Source: Puia dinghuensis (GTDB taxonomy: Bacteria; Bacteroidota; Bacteroidia; Chitinophagales; Chitinophagaceae). From it: 64,000 nt of DNA. Shown piece by piece: positions 42,680 to 50,736 of this stretch. Made by a program: the position numbers and the translations under genes. Position 1 is the first letter of the stretch. Each line of letters begins with the position of its first letter. Under the pieces are notes generated by a model that was not told where the DNA came from, did not search any database, and saw only the letters and a list, made by a program, of their open reading frames with translations. The stretch lies in contig NZ_BMJC01000003.1 of the NCBI RefSeq assembly GCF_014642875.1, positions 930,001 to 994,000 of the forward strand, in the 5' to 3' direction.

Positions 42680-42687
42680 TATTTTTA
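42680..42687 (+). promoter_or_regulatory. Near-match -7 box close to the lipoprotein start
   Basis: TATTTTTA matches TAnnTTTG at 7 of 8 positions and ends 4 nt before the ATG at 42692, in the gap after the barrel-protein gene. Confidence 0.3.
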
Positions 42688-42691
42688 CAGC

Positions 42692-43315
42692 ATGAAATAT
42701 CTCGCCCTTCTTTGCCTTGCCGGCGCGGCTTTGTTCATTGCGTGTTCAAATCCAAATCGACCCGTCCCTTCGTCCCAGGGCGATTCACTTTCGAACTCCA
42801 ACGATTCCAATACCACTAAAAATTCTTTCTTTCCCGTGGCCGACTACCTGGAGGCAGAGATATTGCATGTGGACTCCTCGTTGCTGGCGCTTCACCAATA
42901 CACAACCCGCAACGGCCATACCGACTCGGCCTTTATCCAGGTTCCGGAATTCAACCGGCTTGCCTTGCAGTTTGTGCCCAGGGAGCTCGCGGACAGCAGC
43001 TTTCAAAAATATTTTACGGAATCCTCCTTTGCGGACAGAGCCACTAATTCCATAACCTTTACCTATTCCACCACCAATAAGGACCTGGGCCTGCAGCGGG
43101 TGGATGTCATGACCGTTGCCGGCCCCCGGGCCCAGCAGGTGAAAAGCATATACCTGGAAAAAAGCCGGATTGCCGGCGACAGCGTGATCTTGCAAAAGCT
43201 GTTCTGGCAGGCACAGCGAAGCTGCGAGATCGCCACCCTTATCCGGGTGAAAGGGGCATCGGTAAGCGAAGAACAGGTGAGGGTGGTTTGGGACAGTGCC
43301 CGGGAGGAAGAATAA
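42692..43315 (+). CDS. Lipoprotein of unknown function
   Basis: A 207-residue protein. The start is set at the ATG at 42692, giving MKYLALLCLAGAALFIAC with a lipobox ending in Cys18; the longer frame adds five residues. After a Ser/Asn-rich linker comes a domain of about 170 residues with alternating strands and helices (PVADYLEAEILHVDSSLLAL, FVPRELADSSFQKYFTESSF, SITFTYSTTNKDLGLQRVDV). I know no named family for it. It stands 40 bp after the barrel-protein gene and overlaps nothing; uvrC follows 7 bp after its stop. It is probably anchored in the outer membrane. Confidence 0.75.
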   Translation: MKYLALLCLAGAALFIACSNPNRPVPSSQGDSLSNSNDSNTTKNSFFPVADYLEAEILHVDSSLLALHQYTTRNGHTDSAFIQVPEFNRLALQFVPRELADSSFQKYFTESSFADRATNSITFTYSTTNKDLGLQRVDVMTVAGPRAQQVKSIYLEKSRIAGDSVILQKLFWQAQRSCEIATLIRVKGASVSEEQVRVVWDSAREEE

Positions 43316-43322
43316 GCATACC

Positions 43323-45206
43323 ATGACAGCCGAACAATTTAGCCAGATTGCCTCTACGATACCCCTGAATCCGGGTATCTATAAGTATTTCGATGAGAAC
43401 GACGAGCTACTCTATGTAGGAAAGGCCAAGAGTCTGCGTAAAAGGGTCAGCTCTTACTTCACCAAGACCTTTACTACCTATAAGACCCACGAGCTGGTGC
43501 ATCGCATCCGGCGCATAGAATTTACCATCGTCGGTTCGGAACAGGACGCTTTCCTGTTGGAGAACTCCCTTATCAAACAGTTTCAGCCGAAGTTCAATAT
43601 CAACCTGAAGGATGACAAGTCCTATCCATACATCGTCATCAAGAACGAGCCCTTTCCCAGAGTATTCCTCACCCGGCGAAAGATCCCTGACGGATCGGAA
43701 TACCTCGGTCCTTTTACTTCGGTGGGCAGGGTACGGGAGCTGCTCGACTTTGTGAAGAGCAATATCCAGCTGCGCACCTGCCAGCTGAACCTCTCCGACA
43801 CGCAGATAAAAAAAGGCAAGTATAAAGTATGTCTTGAATACCATTTGGGCAACTGTAAGGGTCCTTGCGAAGGATTGCAGACTGCCGGGGATTATGCGGA
43901 GGGGCTTGTGCAGCTGAGGAATATCCTCAAGGGCAACCTGGGTCCACTGATACAGCAATTCAAACGGGAAATGCGTACCCTGGCCGAGAAGATGGATTTT
44001 GAAAAGGCGGAGATCATCCGCAAAAAGATCGAGCACCTGGAGAATTATGAAGCCCGGTCGGTGATCGTCAGCAAGCATCTCAGCAATGCCGATGTCTTTA
44101 CGATCGCGCGGGACGGCGATCTTGCCTATATCAATTATCTCATGGTGGAAACAGGCACCATTGTACAGACGCACACGACGCAGGTAGAGACCCATCTGGA
44201 AGAGTCCGATGCCGAGGTGCTGGCCTTTACTATCGCGCAGTTGCGGGAAACCTTCAACAGCCTGGCCCATGAGCTTATCCTTCCCTTCCCCATCGAATAC
44301 CCCGAGGAAGGGATCGTGCAGACCATCCCTAAAGGCGGCGACAAAAAGAAGCTGATCGAGCTCTCCGAGAAGAATGTCCACTATTTCCGGGAGGAGTTAC
44401 GCCGGAAGCAGCTGTTGCAATTGCAGGGCAAGACCCCGGACGAGCGCCGCCAGGTGTTGGTGCAGCTGATGGAAGACCTGCAACTATCGGAACTACCAGT
44501 GCACATCGAATGCTTTGATAATTCCAATTTCCAGGGCAGCTATCCCGTGTCGGCGATGGTCTGTTTCCGCGACGGGGTAGAGAGCAAGAAGGATTACCGG
44601 CATTTCAATGTGAAGACGGTGCAGGGAATCAATGACTTTGCGACGATGAAAGAGGTGGTGCACCGGCGGTACAAACGGCTGATGGAAGAGAAGCAGTCGT
44701 TGCCGCAGCTGGTGATCATCGATGGTGGCAAGGGTCAGCTTGGTGCGGCGATGGAAAGCATTACAGAGTTGGGGCTGACCGGAATGATGACGGTGGTGGG
44801 GCTTGCCAAGAATGAGGAAGAGATCTTTTTTCCGGGCGACAGTGAGTCTATCAAGCTTCCTTATAATAGCGACAGCCTCCATCTGGTACGTCGCATCCGC
44901 GATGAAGTGCATCGGTTTGGCATCACTTTCCACCGCAAGCAACGAAGCAGGGGAACTTTCACCAACGAGCTGGAGCAGATAGAAGGTATTGGAAAAAAAA
45001 CGGCCGACCTGCTGTTGAAACGTTTCCGATCGGTGAATAAGATCAGGCAATTGGGGGAGGATGAACTCGCGGAAGTGGTCGGTCCGGTGAAGGCAAGACT
45101 TGTCCGGGAGCATTTTGCGGAGCCAGGGACGGCGGGGTCCGGGCCGGGGGACCCGGGGGTTCCCCCAGCAGAGGAGGCCGGGAATGAGCCTGTAAAGCCC
45201 TCCTAA
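43323..45206 (+). CDS. uvrC: Excinuclease ABC subunit C
   Basis: A 627-residue nucleotide-excision-repair endonuclease. The start is the ATG at 43323 (MTAEQFSQIA). An N-terminal GIY-YIG nuclease domain (GIY at 18-20, YVG at 31-33) is followed by the Cys-rich segment CLEYHLGNCKGPCE, a UVR motif (DFEKAEIIRKKIEHLENYE) for UvrB contact, the RNase H-like nuclease domain (IECFDNSNFQGSYPVSAMVC, VIIDGGKGQL), and tandem helix-hairpin-helix motifs (LEQIEGIGKKTADLLLKRF). The last 25 or so residues are a Gly/Pro/Glu tail. It acts in the cytoplasm with UvrA and UvrB, neither in the window. Confidence 0.97.
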   Translation: MTAEQFSQIASTIPLNPGIYKYFDENDELLYVGKAKSLRKRVSSYFTKTFTTYKTHELVHRIRRIEFTIVGSEQDAFLLENSLIKQFQPKFNINLKDDKSYPYIVIKNEPFPRVFLTRRKIPDGSEYLGPFTSVGRVRELLDFVKSNIQLRTCQLNLSDTQIKKGKYKVCLEYHLGNCKGPCEGLQTAGDYAEGLVQLRNILKGNLGPLIQQFKREMRTLAEKMDFEKAEIIRKKIEHLENYEARSVIVSKHLSNADVFTIARDGDLAYINYLMVETGTIVQTHTTQVETHLEESDAEVLAFTIAQLRETFNSLAHELILPFPIEYPEEGIVQTIPKGGDKKKLIELSEKNVHYFREELRRKQLLQLQGKTPDERRQVLVQLMEDLQLSELPVHIECFDNSNFQGSYPVSAMVCFRDGVESKKDYRHFNVKTVQGINDFATMKEVVHRRYKRLMEEKQSLPQLVIIDGGKGQLGAAMESITELGLTGMMTVVGLAKNEEEIFFPGDSESIKLPYNSDSLHLVRRIRDEVHRFGITFHRKQRSRGTFTNELEQIEGIGKKTADLLLKRFRSVNKIRQLGEDELAEVVGPVKARLVREHFAEPGTAGSGPGDPGVPPAEEAGNEPVKPS

Positions 45207-45360
45207 AACGACCGTAAAGGACTCTATTTACACTTATAAAAGGTGGGACAAAGAACCATAAAAGGCAGGTTATGAGCTGTTAATGGTCCGTTGGGGGCAG
45301 ACATAAAAAACGGCCGTAGGCCTGCGAACCCCGGGTTCGCGCCCGAATGGGCCATAAATG

Positions 45361-45397
45361 AAAAAAGGGGCCCGGATAGACATCCAGCCCCGTTTTT
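45361..45397 (+). terminator. Bidirectional terminator in the uvrC-gldN gap
   Basis: GGGGC (45367-45371) pairs with GCCCC (45387-45391), extended by five more pairs inside with a bulge, flanked by A6 on the left and T5 on the right. It lies 155 bp after the uvrC stop. The upstream part of the gap (45207-45360) has only a weak GC hairpin at 45324-45340. Confidence 0.75.
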
Positions 45398-45454
45398 AAA
45401 ATCCAATATCCTATGAAAAACCGTTGTAAAAGTAGTAAAAGAATTCTATTCAGC

Positions 45455-45474
45455 AATACCCAAATTTGGGTATT
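45455..45474. other. 20-bp perfect palindrome in an AT-rich gap between convergent genes
   Basis: AATACCCAAATTTGGGTATT is perfectly symmetrical and is followed by long T and A runs to about 45500. It lies between the ends of uvrC and gldN, so no gene start is near. The flanking 45400-45540 is very AT-rich compared with the rest of the window and has no ORF. Confidence 0.55.
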
Positions 45475-45538
45475 TTTAAAAAAAATATTTTGAATTAACT
45501 AATTAATTTATAGTTACTTATTGAGGGAATGAGGGAAT

Positions 45539-45571
45539 AAAAAAAGGGCGCTGCAACATAGCAGCGCCCTT
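45539..45571 (-). terminator. Terminator of the gldKLMN operon
   Basis: An 11-bp stem AAGGGCGCTGC/GCAGCGCCCTT (45544-45554 with 45561-45571, 6-nt loop) is followed on the minus strand by seven Ts (45545-45539). It lies 22 bp after the gldN stop. Confidence 0.92.
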
Positions 45572-45592
45572 CTTATAAAGTGATATTGAGGT

Positions 45593-46609
45593 TTAGTACG
45601 ACCAGAGGTCCTGTTCGTAGTTAAAGATCTTTTCTTTGATCTTCTCCCCTTCGAGCAGTTTGAGGATATTGTCCTTAATATACCCTTCGATGTACTGGTC
45701 ACCGGGGTTGTCGATGGTCGACTTCACGATGCGGCCAGCGAACATCCGGCTTTCGAAGAGTTCTTCCCAGCTCATGCGGGCGCCATAGTTTTTGCCGTTG
45801 TAGGCTTCAAACTTGGCGAGCATGGGGCGAAGATCGGGATAGTATACCCAGAATACGGGGGCCACGGCTCTGACAGACCCGTCCGGCTGGAGGATGTCCT
45901 TCATGGGAGAGACGCCCAGGATACGGACATGGAGGCGGGAAGACTCCTTGTCGAATACCCATTCTTCCTTGAGCTGGTACCTGCTGATAGCATCGGGGTT
46001 GAAGTCTTCCTGGATGAGCGTATCGCGCATCAGGCCCTTCGAACCATCCGGGTCTTTATCCAGATCGGGAACCTGGATGACGTGCGGCTTGGCGACGAGA
46101 TTTTCTGCAATTTGTTGGAAGGTGATGGGAGTGGTGAACCGGTCGTCTTCAAAGGCCGTGATCTGGCCACTCTTGATACCCACGAGCAGGATATTGATAA
46201 GACGCTGATTACCATTATCTTCCGTTGCCTTATAAACAAAGGGCAGGTTCATCTTTTCGTGCACATCGATCTCTTCCCATACCCGCTGGCGGTAGACGGC
46301 GTCATCCTCGCGGATGTGCTCGTAAGGCAGGGGGGTCCTGTCCTTTACCAGATTACGCTCGATGATGGCGTCGTTGCGAAGGCTTCTGCGGGGGGTATCG
46401 AGTTTGATATCCGCTTGCAGGATGGCGACAGGTTTTGTCGTGTCCTTGGCAGGAGCCACGGTGGCATCGGCCGGCTTGTTCCTGGTGGCGACCGTCTTTT
46501 TGGCGGGCTTCTTCTTCACGGTGCGCTTTTTAGTTTGCGCATCCACGTTACCGACCACAAGGAGTACGGCCATCGCCAGCATGCATAATCTGATAAGATT
46601 CTTTTTCAT
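45593..46609 (-). CDS. gldN: Gliding motility / type IX secretion protein GldN
   Basis: A 338-residue exported protein. A signal peptide (to about residue 24, VVGNVDAQ) is followed by a Lys-rich stretch (TKKRTVKKKPAKKT). The main domain starts with LRNDAIIERNLVKDRTPLPYEHIREDD and AVYRQRVWEEIDVHEKMNLPF, the family signature, and includes VKEEWVFDKESSRLHVRILG-like segments. GldN with GldK forms a periplasmic ring linked to the outer membrane in the type IX secretion machine. It starts 22 bp after gldM and is the last gene of the operon. Confidence 0.95.
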   Translation of the reverse strand: MKKNLIRLCMLAMAVLLVVGNVDAQTKKRTVKKKPAKKTVATRNKPADATVAPAKDTTKPVAILQADIKLDTPRRSLRNDAIIERNLVKDRTPLPYEHIREDDAVYRQRVWEEIDVHEKMNLPFVYKATEDNGNQRLINILLVGIKSGQITAFEDDRFTTPITFQQIAENLVAKPHVIQVPDLDKDPDGSKGLMRDTLIQEDFNPDAISRYQLKEEWVFDKESSRLHVRILGVSPMKDILQPDGSVRAVAPVFWVYYPDLRPMLAKFEAYNGKNYGARMSWEELFESRMFAGRIVKSTIDNPGDQYIEGYIKDNILKLLEGEKIKEKIFNYEQDLWSY

Positions 46610-46631
46610 CTCTCTTTGTTTGTACTTATAG

Positions 46632-48224
46632 TTATTTCAGGTTGAATACCATGGGTGGCAGCGCACGAACACGGCCGTCCTTACCCATTACCCGAATATC
46701 GTCAAAGAAAATATTCGTTCCCGGAGTCGCTCTGGCGACGATGGCTGCGGCCTGGCCGGTCCACCGGGGGCCATCGTTGCTGGCTTCGGTGTACTGGGAG
46801 ATGTTACCGCCAATGGCTGCCAACTTGTAGCCCACCACCCTGAAGGGAGAGATGAACTCCGAGTTGTCCAGCACGGCGCGCAGACCGCCATTTGCCTTGA
46901 ATTCAGCGGAAGACATGGAGCCGCCATTCTTGGTACCTACAAAACCCGTGGGGTTGGGCAGGTATTTTATCCGCATCTCGAATTCGGTTCTTTTCCCTTC
47001 GGCTTCGACGATGATCTTGCCCATACCGGGGGTGGTGGGAACGGCAATCCATTCGTCACCGTCACCGTGGTGGATCTCGCCATTGCTGAAGCTTACATGC
47101 ACCTTTTCCCGGCCTACACTACCGCCGGAAATCTTCAACGGGTTATCTTCCTTTACATACAGCACGTTCATTTTCTCGAGGAAGACAGAGGCGCCGGAGG
47201 GCTGGCCTACAGTATATTTTACGTCGTTTTCCGAGACACCGACGCTTCCATCGGGCTTGGTATATTCTATCTTTACGTGTATGTTGCCGGTGCTGCTGAC
47301 TTTGGTCTTCAATTCGGCAGTACCATCCGCATTGACGGGATATTCGGTGCCATTCATGTAGATCTTGGGCTTGGCTGCTGCGCTGAAGGCGCCGATGCCG
47401 GCCTTTACGGAAAGCTCATCGCCAGGCATCAGGTAGGTAGCACTGGGGGAGATGAGGGGCTTGAACTGGTCGAATACGACTTTTACTTCACCTATCTGTT
47501 TGAACAGATAGTCGACCACCTGGGACTCGGAGTTCTTTACATCACTCTGGAATTTAGAGAGGATGGTAAGTGCGGCGATGGTCGGGGTCATGTGGAAGTA
47601 ACGAATCGTCCAGTTGTGGGCGCTGTCGCTGCCGATGGCGGTGTTGCCGGACTCGGACGGCGGGATATGCGTATCAAGGGGCAAACTATGAGCGAAGGTC
47701 GCTTGCTGGTTCTTCAGATCTTCCAGCACTTTTTGTCCTTCGTTGGGGTATTTCGCCGGATCGAGTTCAGCCAGCAGGTCGTTACGGAATTGTTTCAGCC
47801 GCTCGTACAGCTTGGGGCCTTCGCCGTTCTTGTCCATCACACGAGTGGCAGCGTCGAGGTTACCGTCGGCAAACTCTGTTACTTTGCCCTCAGCGTTCTT
47901 TTTGGGAGAAGACTCCTCGATCAGCCTTTGCTTCAGCTGTTCGATGGAGGCCGAAAGCGCTGCCGACAGTTTCTGTACCTCCTGAGCGTGAGGCGCCCAG
48001 GTTTGCGCTTTGGCCATCGTTTTCGGATCCTTCATGTCTTCATTGAAGGCATCGTAAGTCATCTGGTTCTTTTGGTCGATGACCGTATTGGATTTTATTA
48101 TGCTATTATTTACGGTCTTGAAGGCGTTCAACACTTCCACCGATACGTTCAGCGCCAGGAGCGCTGTCAGCACCAGGTACATCATGTTGATCATCTTCTG
48201 CCTGGGTTCTTTAGGTAATGACAT
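46632..48224 (-). CDS. gldM: Gliding motility / type IX secretion protein GldM
   Basis: A 530-residue inner-membrane protein with a single N-terminal helix (NMMYLVLTALLALNVSVEVL, about 11-30) and a long periplasmic part of four domains. Family marks are the N-terminal MSLPKEPRQKMINMMYLVLTALLALN and the terminal DDIRVMGKDGRVRALPPMVF. GldM with GldL forms the proton-driven rotary motor of the type IX secretion and gliding system; GldM reaches across the periplasm to the GldK/N ring. The gene follows gldL after 88 bp. Confidence 0.97.
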   Translation of the reverse strand: MSLPKEPRQKMINMMYLVLTALLALNVSVEVLNAFKTVNNSIIKSNTVIDQKNQMTYDAFNEDMKDPKTMAKAQTWAPHAQEVQKLSAALSASIEQLKQRLIEESSPKKNAEGKVTEFADGNLDAATRVMDKNGEGPKLYERLKQFRNDLLAELDPAKYPNEGQKVLEDLKNQQATFAHSLPLDTHIPPSESGNTAIGSDSAHNWTIRYFHMTPTIAALTILSKFQSDVKNSESQVVDYLFKQIGEVKVVFDQFKPLISPSATYLMPGDELSVKAGIGAFSAAAKPKIYMNGTEYPVNADGTAELKTKVSSTGNIHVKIEYTKPDGSVGVSENDVKYTVGQPSGASVFLEKMNVLYVKEDNPLKISGGSVGREKVHVSFSNGEIHHGDGDEWIAVPTTPGMGKIIVEAEGKRTEFEMRIKYLPNPTGFVGTKNGGSMSSAEFKANGGLRAVLDNSEFISPFRVVGYKLAAIGGNISQYTEASNDGPRWTGQAAAIVARATPGTNIFFDDIRVMGKDGRVRALPPMVFNLK

Positions 48225-48312
48225 GGGTCAGTAAATTATTAATACTGGTTATAATAGTTTTTCATTAGGTTCATGCGGGCCGGAAAAAACGGGCTCAGGC
48301 ACAAAGGCTTTA

Positions 48313-49086
48313 TTAAGCCTGGCGTCCTTGCATGGCGCTCAGCATGTTCCCATAGACATGGTTGAGGTTACCCAAATTCTTTGCGAGCAGAGCAATCTGT
48401 TCCTGTGTCTTTTTGGCGTCGGCTACGCTGCCTTGCATCGTCTCAGAAGCTTTCACCAGGTTACCATAGAAGCTGTTCATAGCTTTCAGGTGGTTGTTGG
48501 TGTCCTGCAGTTCCAATTCGTAGATGGCATTCAGCGAACCGAGGTTCTTGGTGAGTACCTGTACCTGAGAATGGAATTGCTTGGTGCTGTCTGCAGCGGC
48601 ATTGAAGCTGGTGATCGTATTGGCAGCACTCTGGTATGCGCCTTTCATGCTATCCAGGGCGACTGCGGCTTCTTTTGTCTTGTTCGTATAGTCCGTAGTA
48701 GCAGCCAGTGCGCCAGAGACGTCGCTGATCTTTTCTACCGTGGTTCCGAATTTCTTGAAGCCGTCGCTCAGCTTGCTAAGGTTAGCCGGGGTGATGTCGG
48801 CTTCCTGCAACATCTTGTCCATTTTATCCAGTGCAGGGTTGCCGGAAGTACCGGTTGCCAGCTTGGGCAGTGCTTCTACCAGGGCGTGCATTTCACCTCC
48901 GGGAGGCGGAAGGAAGGCATAAACCAGGAAGATGAGGGCTTCCGTCAGCAGACCTGCAGTCAGGAAGAAGTCGGCCAGGGCCGTATGCAGAATCTTCTGC
49001 AGGGCGCCAAAGATTACGACGGCTGCACCAACGCACACGATGATATTGATAAGTCTTTCGGTAGATTTTGAAACTCCAGCGCTCAT
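48313..49086 (-). CDS. gldL: Gliding motility / type IX secretion protein GldL
   Basis: A 257-residue protein with two membrane helices near the N-terminus (about 12-29, INIIVCVGAAVVIFGALQ; and 38-57, ADFFLTAGLLTEALIFLVYA) followed by the FLPPPGGEM turn and a long cytoplasmic helical region. Glu49 in the second helix (LLTEALIF) is the sort of buried acidic residue used for proton flow in the GldLM motor. It follows gldK after 155 bp, a gap in which no clear extra promoter was seen. Confidence 0.95.
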   Translation of the reverse strand: MSAGVSKSTERLINIIVCVGAAVVIFGALQKILHTALADFFLTAGLLTEALIFLVYAFLPPPGGEMHALVEALPKLATGTSGNPALDKMDKMLQEADITPANLSKLSDGFKKFGTTVEKISDVSGALAATTDYTNKTKEAAVALDSMKGAYQSAANTITSFNAAADSTKQFHSQVQVLTKNLGSLNAIYELELQDTNNHLKAMNSFYGNLVKASETMQGSVADAKKTQEQIALLAKNLGNLNHVYGNMLSAMQGRQA

Positions 49087-49241
49087 AGTGATTAATTTTT
49101 AATTGTTTGTAAAGGATTTTAAAGGGTTATGGAAAAAGAGTTCCTGTTGATTTTTTGTTAACTCTTAAATCAAAAACGTTTATTCTACGGATAATATTTT
49201 AGGCACCCTGAAAGATATCTGTGGATATCTCTTGTCCTGGT

Positions 49242-50531
49242 CTATCGACGACCCGTGATGGTCGGGGACAGATCGATGACGCAACGGAAACCGATATAAG
49301 ACTTGGATGTATCCTGGTACTCATACGTACGAGCGCTGGTCTGCAGATACATGCCGACGTCTTTCCAGCTACCGCCGCGGATGACCTTGCGTTTCATACG
49401 GGGGGGATCACTGTCCTTGGCATTCCAGCGGATGTCGGGGTTCATGTCATGCTGGAAGTTCATAGCTCCTTCATAATAGAAGGAAGAGGTCCACTCAGCT
49501 ACGTTGCCGGCCATGCAATACAGACCGAAGTCGTTTGGCCAGTAAGCATCGGCCCGTACGGTGTAGAAGCCACCGTCTTCGGGGTAGTTGCCGCGACCCG
49601 GTTTGAAGTTGGCGAGCAAGCAGCCTCTTTTATTTCTAAGGTAGTAGTTACCCCAGGGATACATCGACTGAGAACGACCGCCGCGTGCGGCGTATTCCCA
49701 TTCGGCTTCGGTAGGCAGCCGGAAGTTGGATTCGGTAGCCATTTTCTTAGCCTCGAGGTGGGCGTTGAGGTATTGTGTACGCCATTCGCAGAAGACGGTA
49801 GCCTGGTTCCAGTTGACGCCTACGACAGGGTAGTTGCCGAAAGCGGGGTGGGAATAGTACCGTTTGGTCATGGGTTCGTTGTAGGCATAGCTGAAGTCAC
49901 GGATCCATACCAGGGTGTCCGGATAGACAGGCACATCATGCTTCATGATGAACTGGCTGCGGGGCTTGCCTTCGTTGCCTTTGGCAGCAGCCTCTTTCAG
50001 ATCGAACACTTCGGAATGGTATTTCAGCTTGTTGGGGTCGATCTCGATCTTGCCGAAGATGCGGTTATCGGGCGTAACGATCATGGCATTGAGCTTTTCG
50101 ATCGTTGCCTTGTCACCCCACTTGATGGTAGCAGCTTTCTTCCAATCGATCTGGAAACGGCCGTCCACGTCCTTGCCATATTGCAATTGGATCGCGGCGG
50201 TAGAATCCCTCACCCAATTGGTGAACTGGCGGTACTCGTTGTTGGTGATCTCGGTAGCATCCATCCAGAAACCGCTGATAGAAGTCTGCCTGTTGCGGGA
50301 AGTAAAGGCGTAATTCATATCCTCGTCGCTGGGTCCCATGTGGAACGTTCCAGGTGGGATATACACCATGCCCGGAGGCTTTTGAAGGTTGTATGCACTT
50401 GCGGGAGCAACGCCATGCAGCTGCCCGTCATCGGGTAATCCTTTGCCGGATTTACCTCCTCCTAATTTACAGCCCGCCATTAAAAAAAGGGCGAAAAAGG
50501 CCGTCAAAATGGAAAGGTTTTTCATTTTCAT
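49242..50531 (-). CDS. gldK: Gliding motility / type IX secretion lipoprotein GldK
   Basis: A protein of about 429 residues. The start is set at one of the ATGs at 50531 or 50525 (MKMKNLSIL), giving a lipoprotein signal with lipobox LMAGC; the longer frame upstream is non-coding. The main part is a formylglycine-generating-enzyme-like (SUMF1) domain: MVYIPPGTFHMGPSDED, ISGFWMDATEITNNEYRQF, NFRLPTEAEWEYAARGG and IRGGSWKDVGMYLQTSAR. In GldK the fold is structural, not catalytic: it makes the periplasmic ring with GldN. First gene of gldKLMN, with a good promoter upstream. Confidence 0.95.
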   Translation of the reverse strand: MKMKNLSILTAFFALFLMAGCKLGGGKSGKGLPDDGQLHGVAPASAYNLQKPPGMVYIPPGTFHMGPSDEDMNYAFTSRNRQTSISGFWMDATEITNNEYRQFTNWVRDSTAAIQLQYGKDVDGRFQIDWKKAATIKWGDKATIEKLNAMIVTPDNRIFGKIEIDPNKLKYHSEVFDLKEAAAKGNEGKPRSQFIMKHDVPVYPDTLVWIRDFSYAYNEPMTKRYYSHPAFGNYPVVGVNWNQATVFCEWRTQYLNAHLEAKKMATESNFRLPTEAEWEYAARGGRSQSMYPWGNYYLRNKRGCLLANFKPGRGNYPEDGGFYTVRADAYWPNDFGLYCMAGNVAEWTSSFYYEGAMNFQHDMNPDIRWNAKDSDPPRMKRKVIRGGSWKDVGMYLQTSARTYEYQDTSKSYIGFRCVIDLSPTITGRR

Positions 50532-50580
50532 AATATTAAAGGGTATTGGGCAAAAAAAGACTTTTGACAACATCTCGCTA

Positions 50581-50611
50581 CAAGTTTAAAATTATTTTTT
50601 CGAAAGTCAAA
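50581..50611 (-). promoter_or_regulatory. Promoter of the gldKLMN operon
   Basis: On the minus strand TTTG (50611-50608), 19 nt, then TAAACTTG (50588-50581): a full -33 element, the ideal spacing and a -7 box with one mismatch to TAnnTTTG. The gldK ATG is about 50 nt downstream. The rest of the gap to 50736 shows nothing clear. Confidence 0.62.
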
Positions 50612-50736
50612 GCCCAGACTGCCCCTACCCGGTCAGAAATGCCCTTCTGTGACCGGATGGCAGCTTCGCTTTGGCCTGGTTTCCAGATGCTAAGGTAATA
50701 AACGCGACCGGGGCCGGATTATTGTACATCTACCCG

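Noticed and set aside
45224-45406. 60-codon minus-strand frame between uvrC and gldN
   Set aside because: It runs through the strong terminator at 45361-45397 and has no protein-like pattern.
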